DNA of 64,000 bases, taken from assembly GCF_014873145.1 (NCBI RefSeq), contig NZ_JADBEK010000001.1, forward strand, positions 3,162,001 to 3,226,000, written 5' to 3'. Positions within the stretch are counted from its first letter, which is position 1. Each line of letters begins with the position of its first letter. Below are positions 56,991 to 64,000 of this stretch, in pieces. The position numbers and the translations under genes are program-made. Source of the stretch: Nonomuraea angiospora. Lineage in GTDB: Bacteria; Actinomycetota; Actinomycetes; Streptosporangiales; Streptosporangiaceae. The notes beneath the pieces are model-generated. The model was not told where the DNA came from, made no database searches, and was given only the letters and a program-made list of their open reading frames with translations.

Positions 56991-58028
56991 ATGGCTCGAC
57001 TACCGGGGACGAGAGCGTCAGGCGGCCCGTCGATGGCGGACGTCGCCAAGCTCGCCGGCGTCTCGGGCCAGACCGTGTCCCGGGTCGTGAACGGCAACGA
57101 CCGGGTGACCGCCGACACCAGACTCAAGGTCGAGACGGCCATGAGACAGCTCGGCTACCGCGCCAACATCGCCGCGCGGGCGCTGGCCACCGGCCGGTTC
57201 GGCACGATCGGCGTCGTCATGTTCAACCTCAGCGCCGTGCTCAACGTCTGCATCCTCGAGGCCGTCGTGACCGGCGCCCAGGCCCGCGGCTACTCGGTGA
57301 GCGTCGCGATGGTCGACGGCCCGACCGAGAAGGACATCCGCGCCGCCGTCCGCGGCCTCACCGACCGTGCGGTGGACGGCGTGATCGTGATCGAGGCCCG
57401 GGTGCTCGACACCCCGCAACTGCACCTCCCCGAGGAGGTGCCCGTGGTGATCGCCGACAGCAGGGCGGCGCACCGGCACCCCACCTTCGGCATGGACGAG
57501 GCCGCCGGCGTCCGCGCCGCCGTGGACCACCTGCTCGGGCTCGGCCACGCCACCGTGCACCACGTGGCCGGACCGACCGGCTCGAACCCGGCACAGCGAC
57601 GCAGGGCTGCCTGGCAGCGGCTGCTGAAACGCTCGGGCCGCGCCGTCCCCCCACCCGCCGTCGGCGACTGGTCCCCGCAGTCGGGGTACGACGCCGCACG
57701 CCGCCTGCTGGCCGGCGACGACGTGAGCGCCGTCTTCGCCGCCAACGACCAGATGGCCGCGGGCGTGCTCAGGGCCGCCGCCGAGCTGGGCCGCAAGGTG
57801 CCGGACGACCTGAGCGTCGTCGGCTTCGACGACCTCGACTTCACACCGTTCCTCGCCCCGCCGCTGACGACCGTCCGCCAGGACCTCGCGGCGGTGGGAC
57901 GCCGCTGCCTCGAACACCTGATCGCGCGGATCGAGGCGCCGCCCGGGATCGAGGCGGCCCAGCCCGCCAGCAGGTTCGTCCGCCCGGAACTCGTGATCAG
58001 AGCGTCCACCGCGCCCCCACGCCGCTGA
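56991..58028 (+). CDS. LacI-family transcriptional regulator
   Basis: 345-aa repressor. HTH MADVAKLAGVSGQTVSRVVN (about residues 14-33) and hinge YRANIAARALATGR. Sugar-binding core from TIGVVMFNLSAV to VGFDDLDFTPFLAPPLTTVRQDL. ATG 56991 has GAAGGGAGA upstream. GCGC-centred palindromes are the classic target of this family; three occur nearby, upstream of this gene, of the secreted glycosidase and of the GH2 remnant. Confidence 0.93.
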   Translation: MARLPGTRASGGPSMADVAKLAGVSGQTVSRVVNGNDRVTADTRLKVETAMRQLGYRANIAARALATGRFGTIGVVMFNLSAVLNVCILEAVVTGAQARGYSVSVAMVDGPTEKDIRAAVRGLTDRAVDGVIVIEARVLDTPQLHLPEEVPVVIADSRAAHRHPTFGMDEAAGVRAAVDHLLGLGHATVHHVAGPTGSNPAQRRRAAWQRLLKRSGRAVPPPAVGDWSPQSGYDAARRLLAGDDVSAVFAANDQMAAGVLRAAAELGRKVPDDLSVVGFDDLDFTPFLAPPLTTVRQDLAAVGRRCLEHLIARIEAPPGIEAAQPASRFVRPELVIRASTAPPRR

Positions 58029-58045
58029 GCCCGCCGCCACGGCCA

Positions 58046-58075
58046 TTGACAGGCCGATCAAGTTAGCGCAAACAT
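58046..58075 (+). promoter_or_regulatory. Promoter and LacI-type operator 3 of the secreted glycosidase
   Basis: A TTGACA -35 at 58046-58051 is followed by AAGTTAGCGCAAACAT (58060-58075), 14 of 16 bases identical to the consensus operator. The operator covers the spacer and the probable -10 (AAACAT at 58070), so the LacI protein would block polymerase directly. Confidence 0.75.
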
Positions 58076-58162
58076 GACTTCGCGGATGTGCCACCGACAC
58101 TGTGGCCAGGTTCCTCCGCCCCTCTCCCCCGCACTTCTCCGAGCCCCAGGGAGCAAGGCCCC

Positions 58163-59323
58163 ATGCCGCTTCGCCGACTATCGATCATCGCGCTGACCGC
58201 CGTCCTCGCCGCCTCGGCCACCACGCACACCGCCGCCGCCGCTGAAGGCAGGCCTGTGAAACTTGCGTACGGCGCCCTGGGCGCCAACTTCAACCAGAAC
58301 CTCGACGCGCTGGACTACCGGGAGCTTCGCGAGGCCAAGGCCCGATGGGTCCGCGGGTTCTTCCCGATGCCCGCCACCGACCAGGGCGATCCCGCCGCGC
58401 ACTTCGCGATCCGCACCATCACCCAGGCAGCCGGGCGAGGCCACGACACCATCCTCAGCCTGAAGTTCCCCTACGACCGGACCTCCTTCCCCGCGCCCGG
58501 CAGCGCCCGGATGGCCGCCGAACTGGCCCGCCTGGACCGGGTCCTGCCCACTGTGCTGAACAAGGTGGACATCATCACGATCGGCAACGAGCCGTTCATC
58601 GAGAGCCTGCCCGCCGAGCGCGACGCGCGGCTCAACGAGTTCTACGAGACCGTCGCCCGACACGTGATCGACTACAGGCGCCAGCACTGCGGCGCGGACT
58701 GCCGCACCGTGCTCTACATGGGCGCGCTGAACCGGCTCGACCTGCCCGACCGCCGCACGCCGGCGGCCGAGCGCTGGATGACCTTCGTCCGCGAGACGCC
58801 GGAGATCGAGGGCGTCGACATCCACCCGCACGTGCCCTCGCCCCAGGCCGTCCAGCCGTTCCTCGACTACATCCTGCCGCGGATGCGCCCGCAACAGACG
58901 TTCCTCGTCACCGAGTTCTCCCTCGTGCATCACTGGAGACAGCACCTGCGCGACACCGTCGCCACCAAGTTCGCACAGCAGTACGGCTTCGCCCCGGACA
59001 CCCAGGTCTGGCAGGTGATCAAGGCCGCCATCAACAAGCCGTTCAGCGAGCGGAAGTGGGACGACTTCCTGACCAGCAGCCCGTGGTTCACCAGTCAGGC
59101 CGGCTTCCTGCGCGACCAGATGAAGCTGTACCGGAGCACCGGGCGGCTGGCGGTCGCCACCTACGCCTTCAAGCAGGACGATGCGATGGTCGAGGACTTC
59201 GGCCCTGACAAAACCCCGTGGCTGCTCAACAGCGTGTACGCCCCCTACACCGTGCAGCCCCGCGGCGCCATGTCGGGGCGCGGCTACTGGCTCGACGACT
59301 TCCGCGCGCTGCAACAGCGCTGA
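58163..59323 (+). CDS. Secreted clan GH-A-like glycoside hydrolase, family unassigned
   Basis: 386 aa. Signal peptide MPLRRLSIIALTAVLAASAT ending near THTAAAAEG. The mature part looks like a TIM barrel with two plausible catalytic glutamates: Glu143 in IITIGNEPF (Asn-Glu, acid/base of clan A) and Glu251 in FLVTEFSL (nucleophile). Other barrel segments are WVRGFFPM, VDIHPHVP and ATYAFKQDD. I cannot place it in a numbered family. It is controlled by operator 3, so it serves the same substrate as the LacI regulon. AGGGAGCAAGG precedes ATG 58163. Confidence 0.75.
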   Translation: MPLRRLSIIALTAVLAASATTHTAAAAEGRPVKLAYGALGANFNQNLDALDYRELREAKARWVRGFFPMPATDQGDPAAHFAIRTITQAAGRGHDTILSLKFPYDRTSFPAPGSARMAAELARLDRVLPTVLNKVDIITIGNEPFIESLPAERDARLNEFYETVARHVIDYRRQHCGADCRTVLYMGALNRLDLPDRRTPAAERWMTFVRETPEIEGVDIHPHVPSPQAVQPFLDYILPRMRPQQTFLVTEFSLVHHWRQHLRDTVATKFAQQYGFAPDTQVWQVIKAAINKPFSERKWDDFLTSSPWFTSQAGFLRDQMKLYRSTGRLAVATYAFKQDDAMVEDFGPDKTPWLLNSVYAPYTVQPRGAMSGRGYWLDDFRALQQR

Positions 59324-59557
59324 CCACCATCACCAGTGCGCTGTCCGCGGCCGGCTACGATCCTCGGTGGCGACCAGGACGTCGAGGAGCAGCTCCTGCA
59401 GCTCGGCCCGGGCCGCGCACGGGCTCCTCGTACGGGTGGCCGCTGGTTGCGGTACTCGCACAGCGCCCAGCCCCTGACCGGCGATGTCACCGACGTCCAC
59501 GCTGATGGGCAACGGCGTCCATCACCGCGCTCCTACCGCTGATCGGTCGAGCCGCTC

Positions 59558-60232
59558 TCAGCCCTTGGCCATGGAGTCCAGCAACCAGTTGTATCGCAGG
59601 CGCAGTGCGCGCTCCCAACCGGCCGCCGCGGCACCGACCGCGAGCGTGATGTTGAGCCATCCCGGCAAATGGATGGGCGAGGTGAAAGTCCCGAAGCGCT
59701 GCGTTACCGGGGGGAATTTATAAACCACTTCGATGAGCTGCGGGATGAGGAGAAGCAGCGGGATGACGAGCAAGATCAGTGAGCAGAAAGCGATCCAGCG
59801 GCTCAGTGCGGGGTGCTCGCGGGCGAGGTGCGCGCGGCGTCCTTCACCGGAGCCGCGATCCGGGATGAGTTGGTGCTCGGTCCCCTCGGCAGTGACGTAG
59901 TGGCAGCGCTTGAGGCCGAAGGCTGTCGGTGCTACTTCGATCGTGCCGCCCTGGACGGCAAAAACGGCGGGGAGCTTGGACTCGGCGTGATGCCTGCCGT
60001 CGAGGTACAGGTGGGCTTTACCCTTGCCGTTGTCGGACAGAAACCGCTGCACATGGTTGACGTCGATGGCATAGACCACCTGCCGGCCATCATCGTTCTT
60101 CAGCGGAAGATAGAACAATGCCCGGGAAAGCGGCTGCCACCAGCGGAAACGCTTGAGCGAACGTCCATTTCCGGGCTGAACCCGTTGCACGGCCCGGCTT
60201 CTCCGCCAGTCCTTCAACATCTCAGGCTCCAC
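59558..60232 (-). CDS. Unknown membrane protein in the MerR operon
   Basis: 224 aa, no recognised family. Residues 1-130 are soluble and beta-rich (FYLPLKNDDGRQVVYAIDVNHVQRFLSDNGKGKAHLYLDGR, read in two parts), with HVQRFLSDNGKG notable. Two membrane helices lie at about 148-168 (IAFCSLILLVIPLLLLIPQL) and 190-210. GC content is lower than in the neighbours. It starts 31 bp after the merR stop in the same direction, so the regulator and this protein are probably co-transcribed. The C-terminus YNWLLDSMAKG is cytoplasmic by prediction. Function unknown. Confidence 0.65.
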   Translation of the reverse strand: MEPEMLKDWRRSRAVQRVQPGNGRSLKRFRWWQPLSRALFYLPLKNDDGRQVVYAIDVNHVQRFLSDNGKGKAHLYLDGRHHAESKLPAVFAVQGGTIEVAPTAFGLKRCHYVTAEGTEHQLIPDRGSGEGRRAHLAREHPALSRWIAFCSLILLVIPLLLLIPQLIEVVYKFPPVTQRFGTFTSPIHLPGWLNITLAVGAAAAGWERALRLRYNWLLDSMAKG

Positions 60233-60263
60233 ATCATCATTCGGAAAGCGCTTCGGCGAGACC

Positions 60264-61022
60264 TCAGTCGTGGGCAGCGCCGTGCCGGGGTGTGTCGTCG
60301 TTCGTGTCCGTCGCCTGTCCGAGGAGGACGTTCAGGCGCTGCAGGACTCGTAGCTGTGCGGGGTTGTAGAGCTCCACCAGCGCGTGTGCCATCGTGCTCT
60401 CGGCCAGCTCCGCTCCTCGTGGCGAATCCGCCACCGGGTCGTTCGACCACGGGTGCTCCTCCCGCATCCTGCGCACCAGTGGCAGAATTCGCTCGGCAAC
60501 CCGGTCGACCGTGGCATCGTCGGCCTCCGGGGGAAGGGCGTCGAAATCGTCACCGACGTCGTCGCGCACGGCGATGATCCGACGGAATTCCTCCATGCCC
60601 TCCTCGCTGAAAACCGTCGAAAAAATCATGAACAAGGACTGGTTCGTGTCGGAGAGTTCTTGAGAGAGGGGCGCGAATTCGGGCAGCGCATGCATCGGTG
60701 CGCGATGACGCAAGATGACAGCCAGCTCCGCACGCACCCGCTGGAGCCGTTCGATCGTCGCCTCCAGCTCGGCGTCCAGCACCCGGATCTCCTCTTCCGA
60801 CTCCTCGTCGGCCTGCCCCATCGCGGCGATCTGCGACAGCGGCAACCCCAGATCACGCAACCGCTTGATCTGCAACAGCCGGATCAGATGCGAGACCTTG
60901 TACTGCTTGTACCCGTTGGCCGCGCGCTCGGGCATATCCAGCAACCCGATCTCGTGGTAATGCCGAATGGCCTTCACCGTCGAGCCCGTAAGATCGGCAA
61001 GCTGCCGGGTGCTCCACGCCAT
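60264..61022 (-). CDS. MerR-family transcriptional regulator
   Basis: 252-aa regulator. N-terminal winged helix STRQLADLTGSTVKAIRHYH, EIGLLDMPERAANGYKQY, LLQIKRLRDLGLPLSQIAAM. A coiled coil (residues 80-115) is followed by a larger C-terminal domain without the cysteines of metal sensors, so an organic ligand is likely. ATG 61022 gives the standard MerR N-terminus. Two MerR-type promoters with the palindrome TGCCC-CAA-GGGCA lie upstream, one for each direction. Confidence 0.9.
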   Translation of the reverse strand: MAWSTRQLADLTGSTVKAIRHYHEIGLLDMPERAANGYKQYKVSHLIRLLQIKRLRDLGLPLSQIAAMGQADEESEEEIRVLDAELEATIERLQRVRAELAVILRHRAPMHALPEFAPLSQELSDTNQSLFMIFSTVFSEEGMEEFRRIIAVRDDVGDDFDALPPEADDATVDRVAERILPLVRRMREEHPWSNDPVADSPRGAELAESTMAHALVELYNPAQLRVLQRLNVLLGQATDTNDDTPRHGAAHD

Positions 61023-61081
61023 TCTCTGCCTTCCTCGTCGTCCGCGACTGCAGGTGTCCCACCCCACGCGTCCCTTACGAC

Positions 61082-61112
61082 AGTCCACACCATGCCCCAA
61101 GGGCACAGTCAA
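61082..61112 (-). promoter_or_regulatory. MerR-type promoter of the merR gene
   Basis: On the reverse strand TTGACT and TGGACT are 19 bp apart, with GTGCCC-TTG-GGGCA(T) symmetric in the spacer. The long spacer is the hallmark of promoters untwisted by MerR activators. Autoregulation expected. Confidence 0.65.
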
Positions 61113-61198
61113 AACGGGGCCCAGACGTGTCGCCCGCGCCCGAACGGGGCTCTTCTCCAACCGCGACAACCGCTCCGTGGCCGGATCTGTGGCGCTTC

Positions 61199-61229
61199 TT
61201 GACCGTGCCCCAAGGGCACGCTGTTAGCT
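61199..61229 (+). promoter_or_regulatory. MerR-type promoter facing the hydrolase gene
   Basis: TTGACC (61199-61204), 19-bp spacer containing the perfect inverted repeat GTGCCC-CAA-GGGCAC, then TTAGCT (61224-61229). It shares the palindrome with the merR promoter and points to the alpha/beta hydrolase gene at 61517. Confidence 0.65.
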
Positions 61230-61516
61230 CGGTGTCGCAAACAGCACGACCAGGGGAGCCACCTGACGGCCGGCCCTGCGGTTTCGTCGCGCGCCGGCCG
61301 AGTATCCGTGGCTGACCAGCCTGGGGTCACGCGCCCTGACCGGTGACGAACGCGCGGCCAGGACAGTGGCGCCGGCGCTGCGGGATCCGTACAACGAGGC
61401 GCAGCTCGACGTGCTCTGCCGCATGCACGTCCACGCCGTCCGCGGTGCCGCGCCGGACGTGGGCTCTGCTCGCACCTCCGGCCCTCATACGCCCCTCCGA
61501 CAATGGGAGAAAGCAC

Positions 61517-63076
61517 ATGCCATATAGCACGAGATCGGCCGTCTTCATGGGGGCCGCGGCACTGACGCTGCTGCTCGGCGCCTGCGCCGGTCAGGCCGGC
61601 GCGGCCGGCACTCTCCAGGCCGGTCAGCAGCCCGCCTCGCCCGGCACCGGCCTGGACCGCTTCTACGGGCAGAAACTGGCGTTCAAGCCCTGCGATCCGC
61701 AGATGCCGCCGGGCGCACCGGCCGTCGAAGCCGAGTGCGCGCGGCTCAAGGTGCCGCTCGACTACGGAAAGCCGGAGGGTGAACAGGCGGAGATCGCGTT
61801 GCTGCGGGTGCCCGCGCGGGGCAAGGATCCGATCGGGTCGCTCGTGCTGAATCCCGGCGGTCCCGGCTTCGGTGGCACGGATCACGCGGCCATCACCGCC
61901 GCCGTGTGGGCGAAATCGCCGATCACCGAGCGCTTCGACCTGGTCGGGTTCGACCCGCGCGGTGTCGGCGCCTCGACCCCGGCGCTCGACTGCTACACCG
62001 ACGCCGAGCGCGACCGCGACGCCAAGCTCTCCTCGATCCCCGCCGGCCTGGACGACTGGACCAAGCAGGAAACCCGCCGGCTCGTCGAGCAGTGCGCCGA
62101 GCGCTCCGGCGGCAAGCAGGTGCTCGCACACGTCGGCACCCGCGACGTCGCGCGGGACATGGACGTGCTGCGCCAGGCCCTGGGGGATGAGAAGCTCTCC
62201 TTCGCCGGCACCAGCTACGGCAGCCGGCTGGGCGCCGTGTACGCGGAGATGTTCCCGAAGAAGGTCCGCGCGCTGGTGCTCGACGGGGCGATGGACCCGC
62301 TGGCGGGCACCCACGAGCGACGTGTTCAGCAGGCCACCGGGACGCAGGCCGCGTTCGAGCGCCTGGCCGCCTCGTGCGCCACCAAGAAGGACTGCCCGCT
62401 CGGCACCGACCCGAAGCGCGCCACCAAGGAGTTCCAGAAACTCGTCAGGCCGCTGGTCGACAAGCCCGCGCGGACGTCCGACGGGCGCGGGCTGACGTTC
62501 GGCCAGGCGGTCGAGGGAGTGACGGCCGCGATGTACAGCAAGGCGAGCTGGCCCGACGCGATCGCGGGCATCGCCGAGGTGAAGGCCGGCAAGGGCGACA
62601 CCCTGCTGAAGCTGCGCGACAGCTACCACGGGCGGACCGCCGACGGCGGCTACCCCGACTCGCTCGAGGCCACGCTGGCGATCAACTGCCTGGACGAGGA
62701 GCGCCACACGCCGAAGCAGGAGACCGCGATGAACCGGGCGTGGTTCCGGGCGGCGCCGTTCACCGACCACGGCCGTCCGATCAAGCTGGCGCGCGACGGC
62801 TGCGAGCAGTGGCCCGTCAAGCCGACGCTCGGCTACCCGTACGCCACCGGCGTCAAGGGCTTGCCCGACACCCTCACGGTCTCCGTCACGGGCGATCCCG
62901 TGACGCCGCACGAGGGCGGCGTCACGCTGGCCAAGGAACTGGGCGGCAGCCTGCTCACCGTCGAGGGCGAGCAGCACGGCGCCCTCCTGGCCGGCAACGC
63001 CTGCGTCAACGAGGCCGTGGCCGCCTACCTCATCGACCTCAAGTCCCCGGAGGAAGGGGCGCGGTGCAAGCTCTGA
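61517..63076 (+). CDS. Secreted alpha/beta-hydrolase exopeptidase (tripeptidyl aminopeptidase-like lipoprotein)
   Basis: 519 aa. Lipoprotein signal with lipobox LGAC. Alpha/beta-hydrolase fold with oxyanion loop LVLNPGGPGFGG, nucleophile Ser233 in GTSYGS, Asp460 in TGDPVTP and His487 in GEQHGA. The C-terminal TAP-like domain and several cysteines (probable disulfides) match Streptomyces SlpD/tripeptidyl-aminopeptidase relatives, which trim peptides or act on esters outside the cell. GGGAGAAAG precedes ATG 61517. A MerR-type promoter upstream suggests induction by the ligand of the divergent regulator. Confidence 0.9.
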   Translation: MPYSTRSAVFMGAAALTLLLGACAGQAGAAGTLQAGQQPASPGTGLDRFYGQKLAFKPCDPQMPPGAPAVEAECARLKVPLDYGKPEGEQAEIALLRVPARGKDPIGSLVLNPGGPGFGGTDHAAITAAVWAKSPITERFDLVGFDPRGVGASTPALDCYTDAERDRDAKLSSIPAGLDDWTKQETRRLVEQCAERSGGKQVLAHVGTRDVARDMDVLRQALGDEKLSFAGTSYGSRLGAVYAEMFPKKVRALVLDGAMDPLAGTHERRVQQATGTQAAFERLAASCATKKDCPLGTDPKRATKEFQKLVRPLVDKPARTSDGRGLTFGQAVEGVTAAMYSKASWPDAIAGIAEVKAGKGDTLLKLRDSYHGRTADGGYPDSLEATLAINCLDEERHTPKQETAMNRAWFRAAPFTDHGRPIKLARDGCEQWPVKPTLGYPYATGVKGLPDTLTVSVTGDPVTPHEGGVTLAKELGGSLLTVEGEQHGALLAGNACVNEAVAAYLIDLKSPEEGARCKL

Positions 63077-63210
63077 GCCGGGTACTGGCACGTCGAAGAC
63101 TCCTGCGATCGGCCTGACGGCCAGGACCAGGCTCTGCGCTCCGCCATACACCGTCCCGCCGATCCGGCACTGGGGAGGTGCGGGATGGTGTGGGGGGGCG
63201 TGGCGTTACC

Positions 63211-63275
63211 GGCCCGATGTGCGGGCCCGATGTGCCGGGCCGACGTGCCGGGCCGATGTGCCGGGCCGACGTGCC
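63211..63275. repeat. 13-14-bp tandem repeats
   Basis: Five units of GGGCCGA(C/T)GTGCC and close variants (63211, 63223, 63237, 63250, 63263). The C/T alternates in the last three units, making a 26-bp higher-order period. Confidence 0.85.
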
Positions 63276-63346
63276 GGCCTGACGGGCTGGGCCGCGGGGC
63301 GGGCCAGGGTCTTCGCGGCGCGACGCCTCGCACGGCGCCGCTGAAT

Positions 63347-63411
63347 CCGACCGTCCCGCAGAGCGCCGTTCAACCGATGGTCCCGCCGAGCGCCGTTCGA
63401 CCCGGCGCTCG
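63347..63411 (-). terminator. 27-bp duplication forming a terminator hairpin after mshC
   Basis: Two 27-bp direct copies (63347-63373, 63374-63400), both containing GAGCGCCGTTC. The second copy plus downstream bases forms a stem CGAGCGCCG / CGGCGCTCG (63387-63411) 11 bp beyond the mshC stop on the reverse strand. Confidence 0.65.
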
Positions 63412-63421
63412 CGGGACGGCG

Positions 63422-64000
63422 TCAGAGGGCGATGCCCAGGAGGGCGTCTGCGAGGTCGCGCACCAGGGCGGGGGCGGTGGCGTCGGGGCCGCCCCGGGTG
63501 AGGGCCTCGTCGGCCCAGGCGTCGATGGCGGACAGGGCGCCCGGGGAGTCGAGGTCGTCGGCCAGCCGGGCGCGTACCGTGGCCAGCAGTTCGTCGGCGT
63601 GCGGCCCCGACGGCAGCGCGACCGCCGAGCGCCAGCGCTCCAGCCGCCGCTCGGCGTCGGCCATCAGGGACGGGACGTACTCCCAGTCCGCGCGATAGTG
63701 GTGGGCCAGCAGCACCAGCCGGACCGCCATCGGGTCGTGGGCCACCCGCAGCCTGGACACGAACACCAGGTTGCCCTTGGACTTGGACATCTTCTCGCCG
63801 TCCAGCGCCACCATGCCCGCGTGCGTGTAGAACTTGGCGAACGGCCACTCGCCGGTCAGGGCGTGCCCCTCGGAGGCGCCGCACTCGTGGTGCGGGAAGA
63901 TCAGGTCCGAGCCGCCGCCCGCCACGTCGTAGCCGCCCCCCAGGCTGTCCAGGGCGATCGCCGTGCACTCGATGTGCCATCCGGGCCGCCCCCGGCCCAG
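63422..64000 (-). CDS. mshC: Mycothiol ligase MshC (5' part outside the window)
   Basis: C-terminal 192 residues of the cysteine:glucosaminyl-inositol ligase, which makes the amide bond of mycothiol using ATP. Class I synthetase-like motifs: [20 protein letters not shown] (zinc-site region), [19 protein letters not shown] and the ATP loop [18 protein letters not shown]. The [11 protein letters not shown] form is more typical of MshC than of cysteinyl-tRNA synthetase CysS, and the protein ends soon after the DALR-like helices, as MshC does. CysS remains the alternative. In mycobacteria mshC lies a few genes from the PAC2 gene; here about 33 kb separate them. Confidence 0.85.
   Translation of the reverse strand: MGRGRPGWHIECTAIALDSLGGGYDVAGGGSDLIFPHHECGASEGHALTGEWPFAKFYTHAGMVALDGEKMSKSKGNLVFVSRLRVAHDPMAVRLVLLAHHYRADWEYVPSLMADAERRLERWRSAVALPSGPHADELLATVRARLADDLDSPGALSAIDAWADEALTRGGPDATAPALVRDLADALLGIAL

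Larger units (their letters stand above)
61023..61516. other. Intergenic region between merR and the hydrolase gene
   Basis: 494 bp with two MerR-type promoters (61082-61112 reverse, 61199-61229 forward). From about 61306 an open stretch reads YPWLTSLGSRALTGDERAAR and on to DPYNEAQLDVLCRMHVHAVR, coding-like but without a start; it may be a gene remnant or chance. Otherwise it would be a 5' leader of about 280 nt for the hydrolase. Confidence 0.5.
63077..63421. other. Intergenic region with short tandem repeats
   Basis: 345 bp between convergent hydrolase and mshC genes. It contains a 13-14-bp repeat array (63211-63275), a 27-bp tandem duplication (63347-63400) and a terminator hairpin. No gene seen. 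Confidence 0.7.

Noticed and set aside
59324..59557. Small open frames after the secreted glycosidase
   Set aside because: Several overlapping 60-98-codon frames on both strands, none with a ribosome site or recognisable motif.
61306..61516. Short gene before the hydrolase (YPWLTSLGSRAL...)
   Set aside because: Coding-like stretch but no start codon, no ribosome site and no recognised family; noted only as a possible remnant.
61109..63151. 680-codon reverse-strand open frame opposite the hydrolase
   Set aside because: The plus-strand gene has signal peptide, lipobox, catalytic triad and ribosome site; the antisense frame has none.
30000..63400. Integrative element or prophage
   Set aside because: No integrase, recombinase, phage structural gene, tRNA or flanking att-like direct repeat was found.

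Overview
This window comes from a very GC-rich actinomycete. Lineage markers are the Pup-proteasome ATPase ARC/Mpa (C-terminal GQYL), a WhiB iron-sulfur regulator, and the 3' end of mycothiol ligase mshC. Abundant GTG starts, 4-bp ATGA/GTGA gene overlaps and several apparently leaderless genes fit. A Streptosporangiales (Nonomuraea-like) host is my inference; no rRNA, tRNA, CRISPR array, insertion sequence or prophage was seen.

Positions 1-31,000 are mostly a chromosomal core. In order: a truncated acyltransferase, a diaminopropionate ammonia-lyase-like enzyme, hypF, arc, trmI, a double-GNAT protein, a GAF protein, an FHA protein, a CBS-containing site-2 protease, a RecB-like nuclease, a DesK/DesR-type two-component pair, a five-gene oligopeptide ABC transporter, a small membrane protein, a HAD phosphatase, cobalamin-dependent methionine synthase metH, a UspA protein and a PAC2-family protein. 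The order arc-trmI-recB-like-metH-PAC2-...-mshC recalls mycobacteria (mpa, Rv2118c, Rv2119, metH, Rv2125, mshC). Here PAC2 and mshC are about 33 kb apart, so 30-63.4 kb looks like accessory DNA placed in a conserved neighbourhood.

Positions 30,000-39,400 hold small units: two TetR-type genes, a methyltransferase, an NAD-dependent epimerase, a GT4/GT9/heptose-bisphosphate-phosphatase remnant of a polysaccharide locus (the GT9 gene appears fused to the first codons of a lost carbamoyltransferase), whiB, peptide deformylase, and a uroporphyrinogen-III-synthase-like plus CbiX-like pair.

Positions 39,400-59,300 form a carbohydrate-utilisation locus. A GntR/LacI-type hybrid regulator lies divergent to an enolase-superfamily enzyme. 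It is followed by a tightly packed operon: a sugar ABC importer without its ATPase, a Gfo/Idh oxidoreductase, a sugar isomerase, an atypical SDR epimerase, a dihydrodipicolinate-synthase-family aldolase, a 1288-residue secreted heparinase II/III-like lyase, an acetyltransferase, a secreted PL14-like/CBM6 lyase and a cytoplasmic GH20 hexosaminidase. A LacI regulator, a GH2 remnant and a secreted clan-A-like glycosidase of unknown family follow. Three near-identical 16-bp operators based on ATGTTTGCGCAAACAT tie this last part together. The combination suggests use of a uronate- and amino-sugar-containing polysaccharide, but the substrate cannot be read from sequence.

Positions 59,500-64,000 contain an unknown membrane protein with a MerR regulator, an alpha/beta-hydrolase exopeptidase lipoprotein reached through a MerR-type 19-bp-spacer promoter, and the 3' part of mshC.
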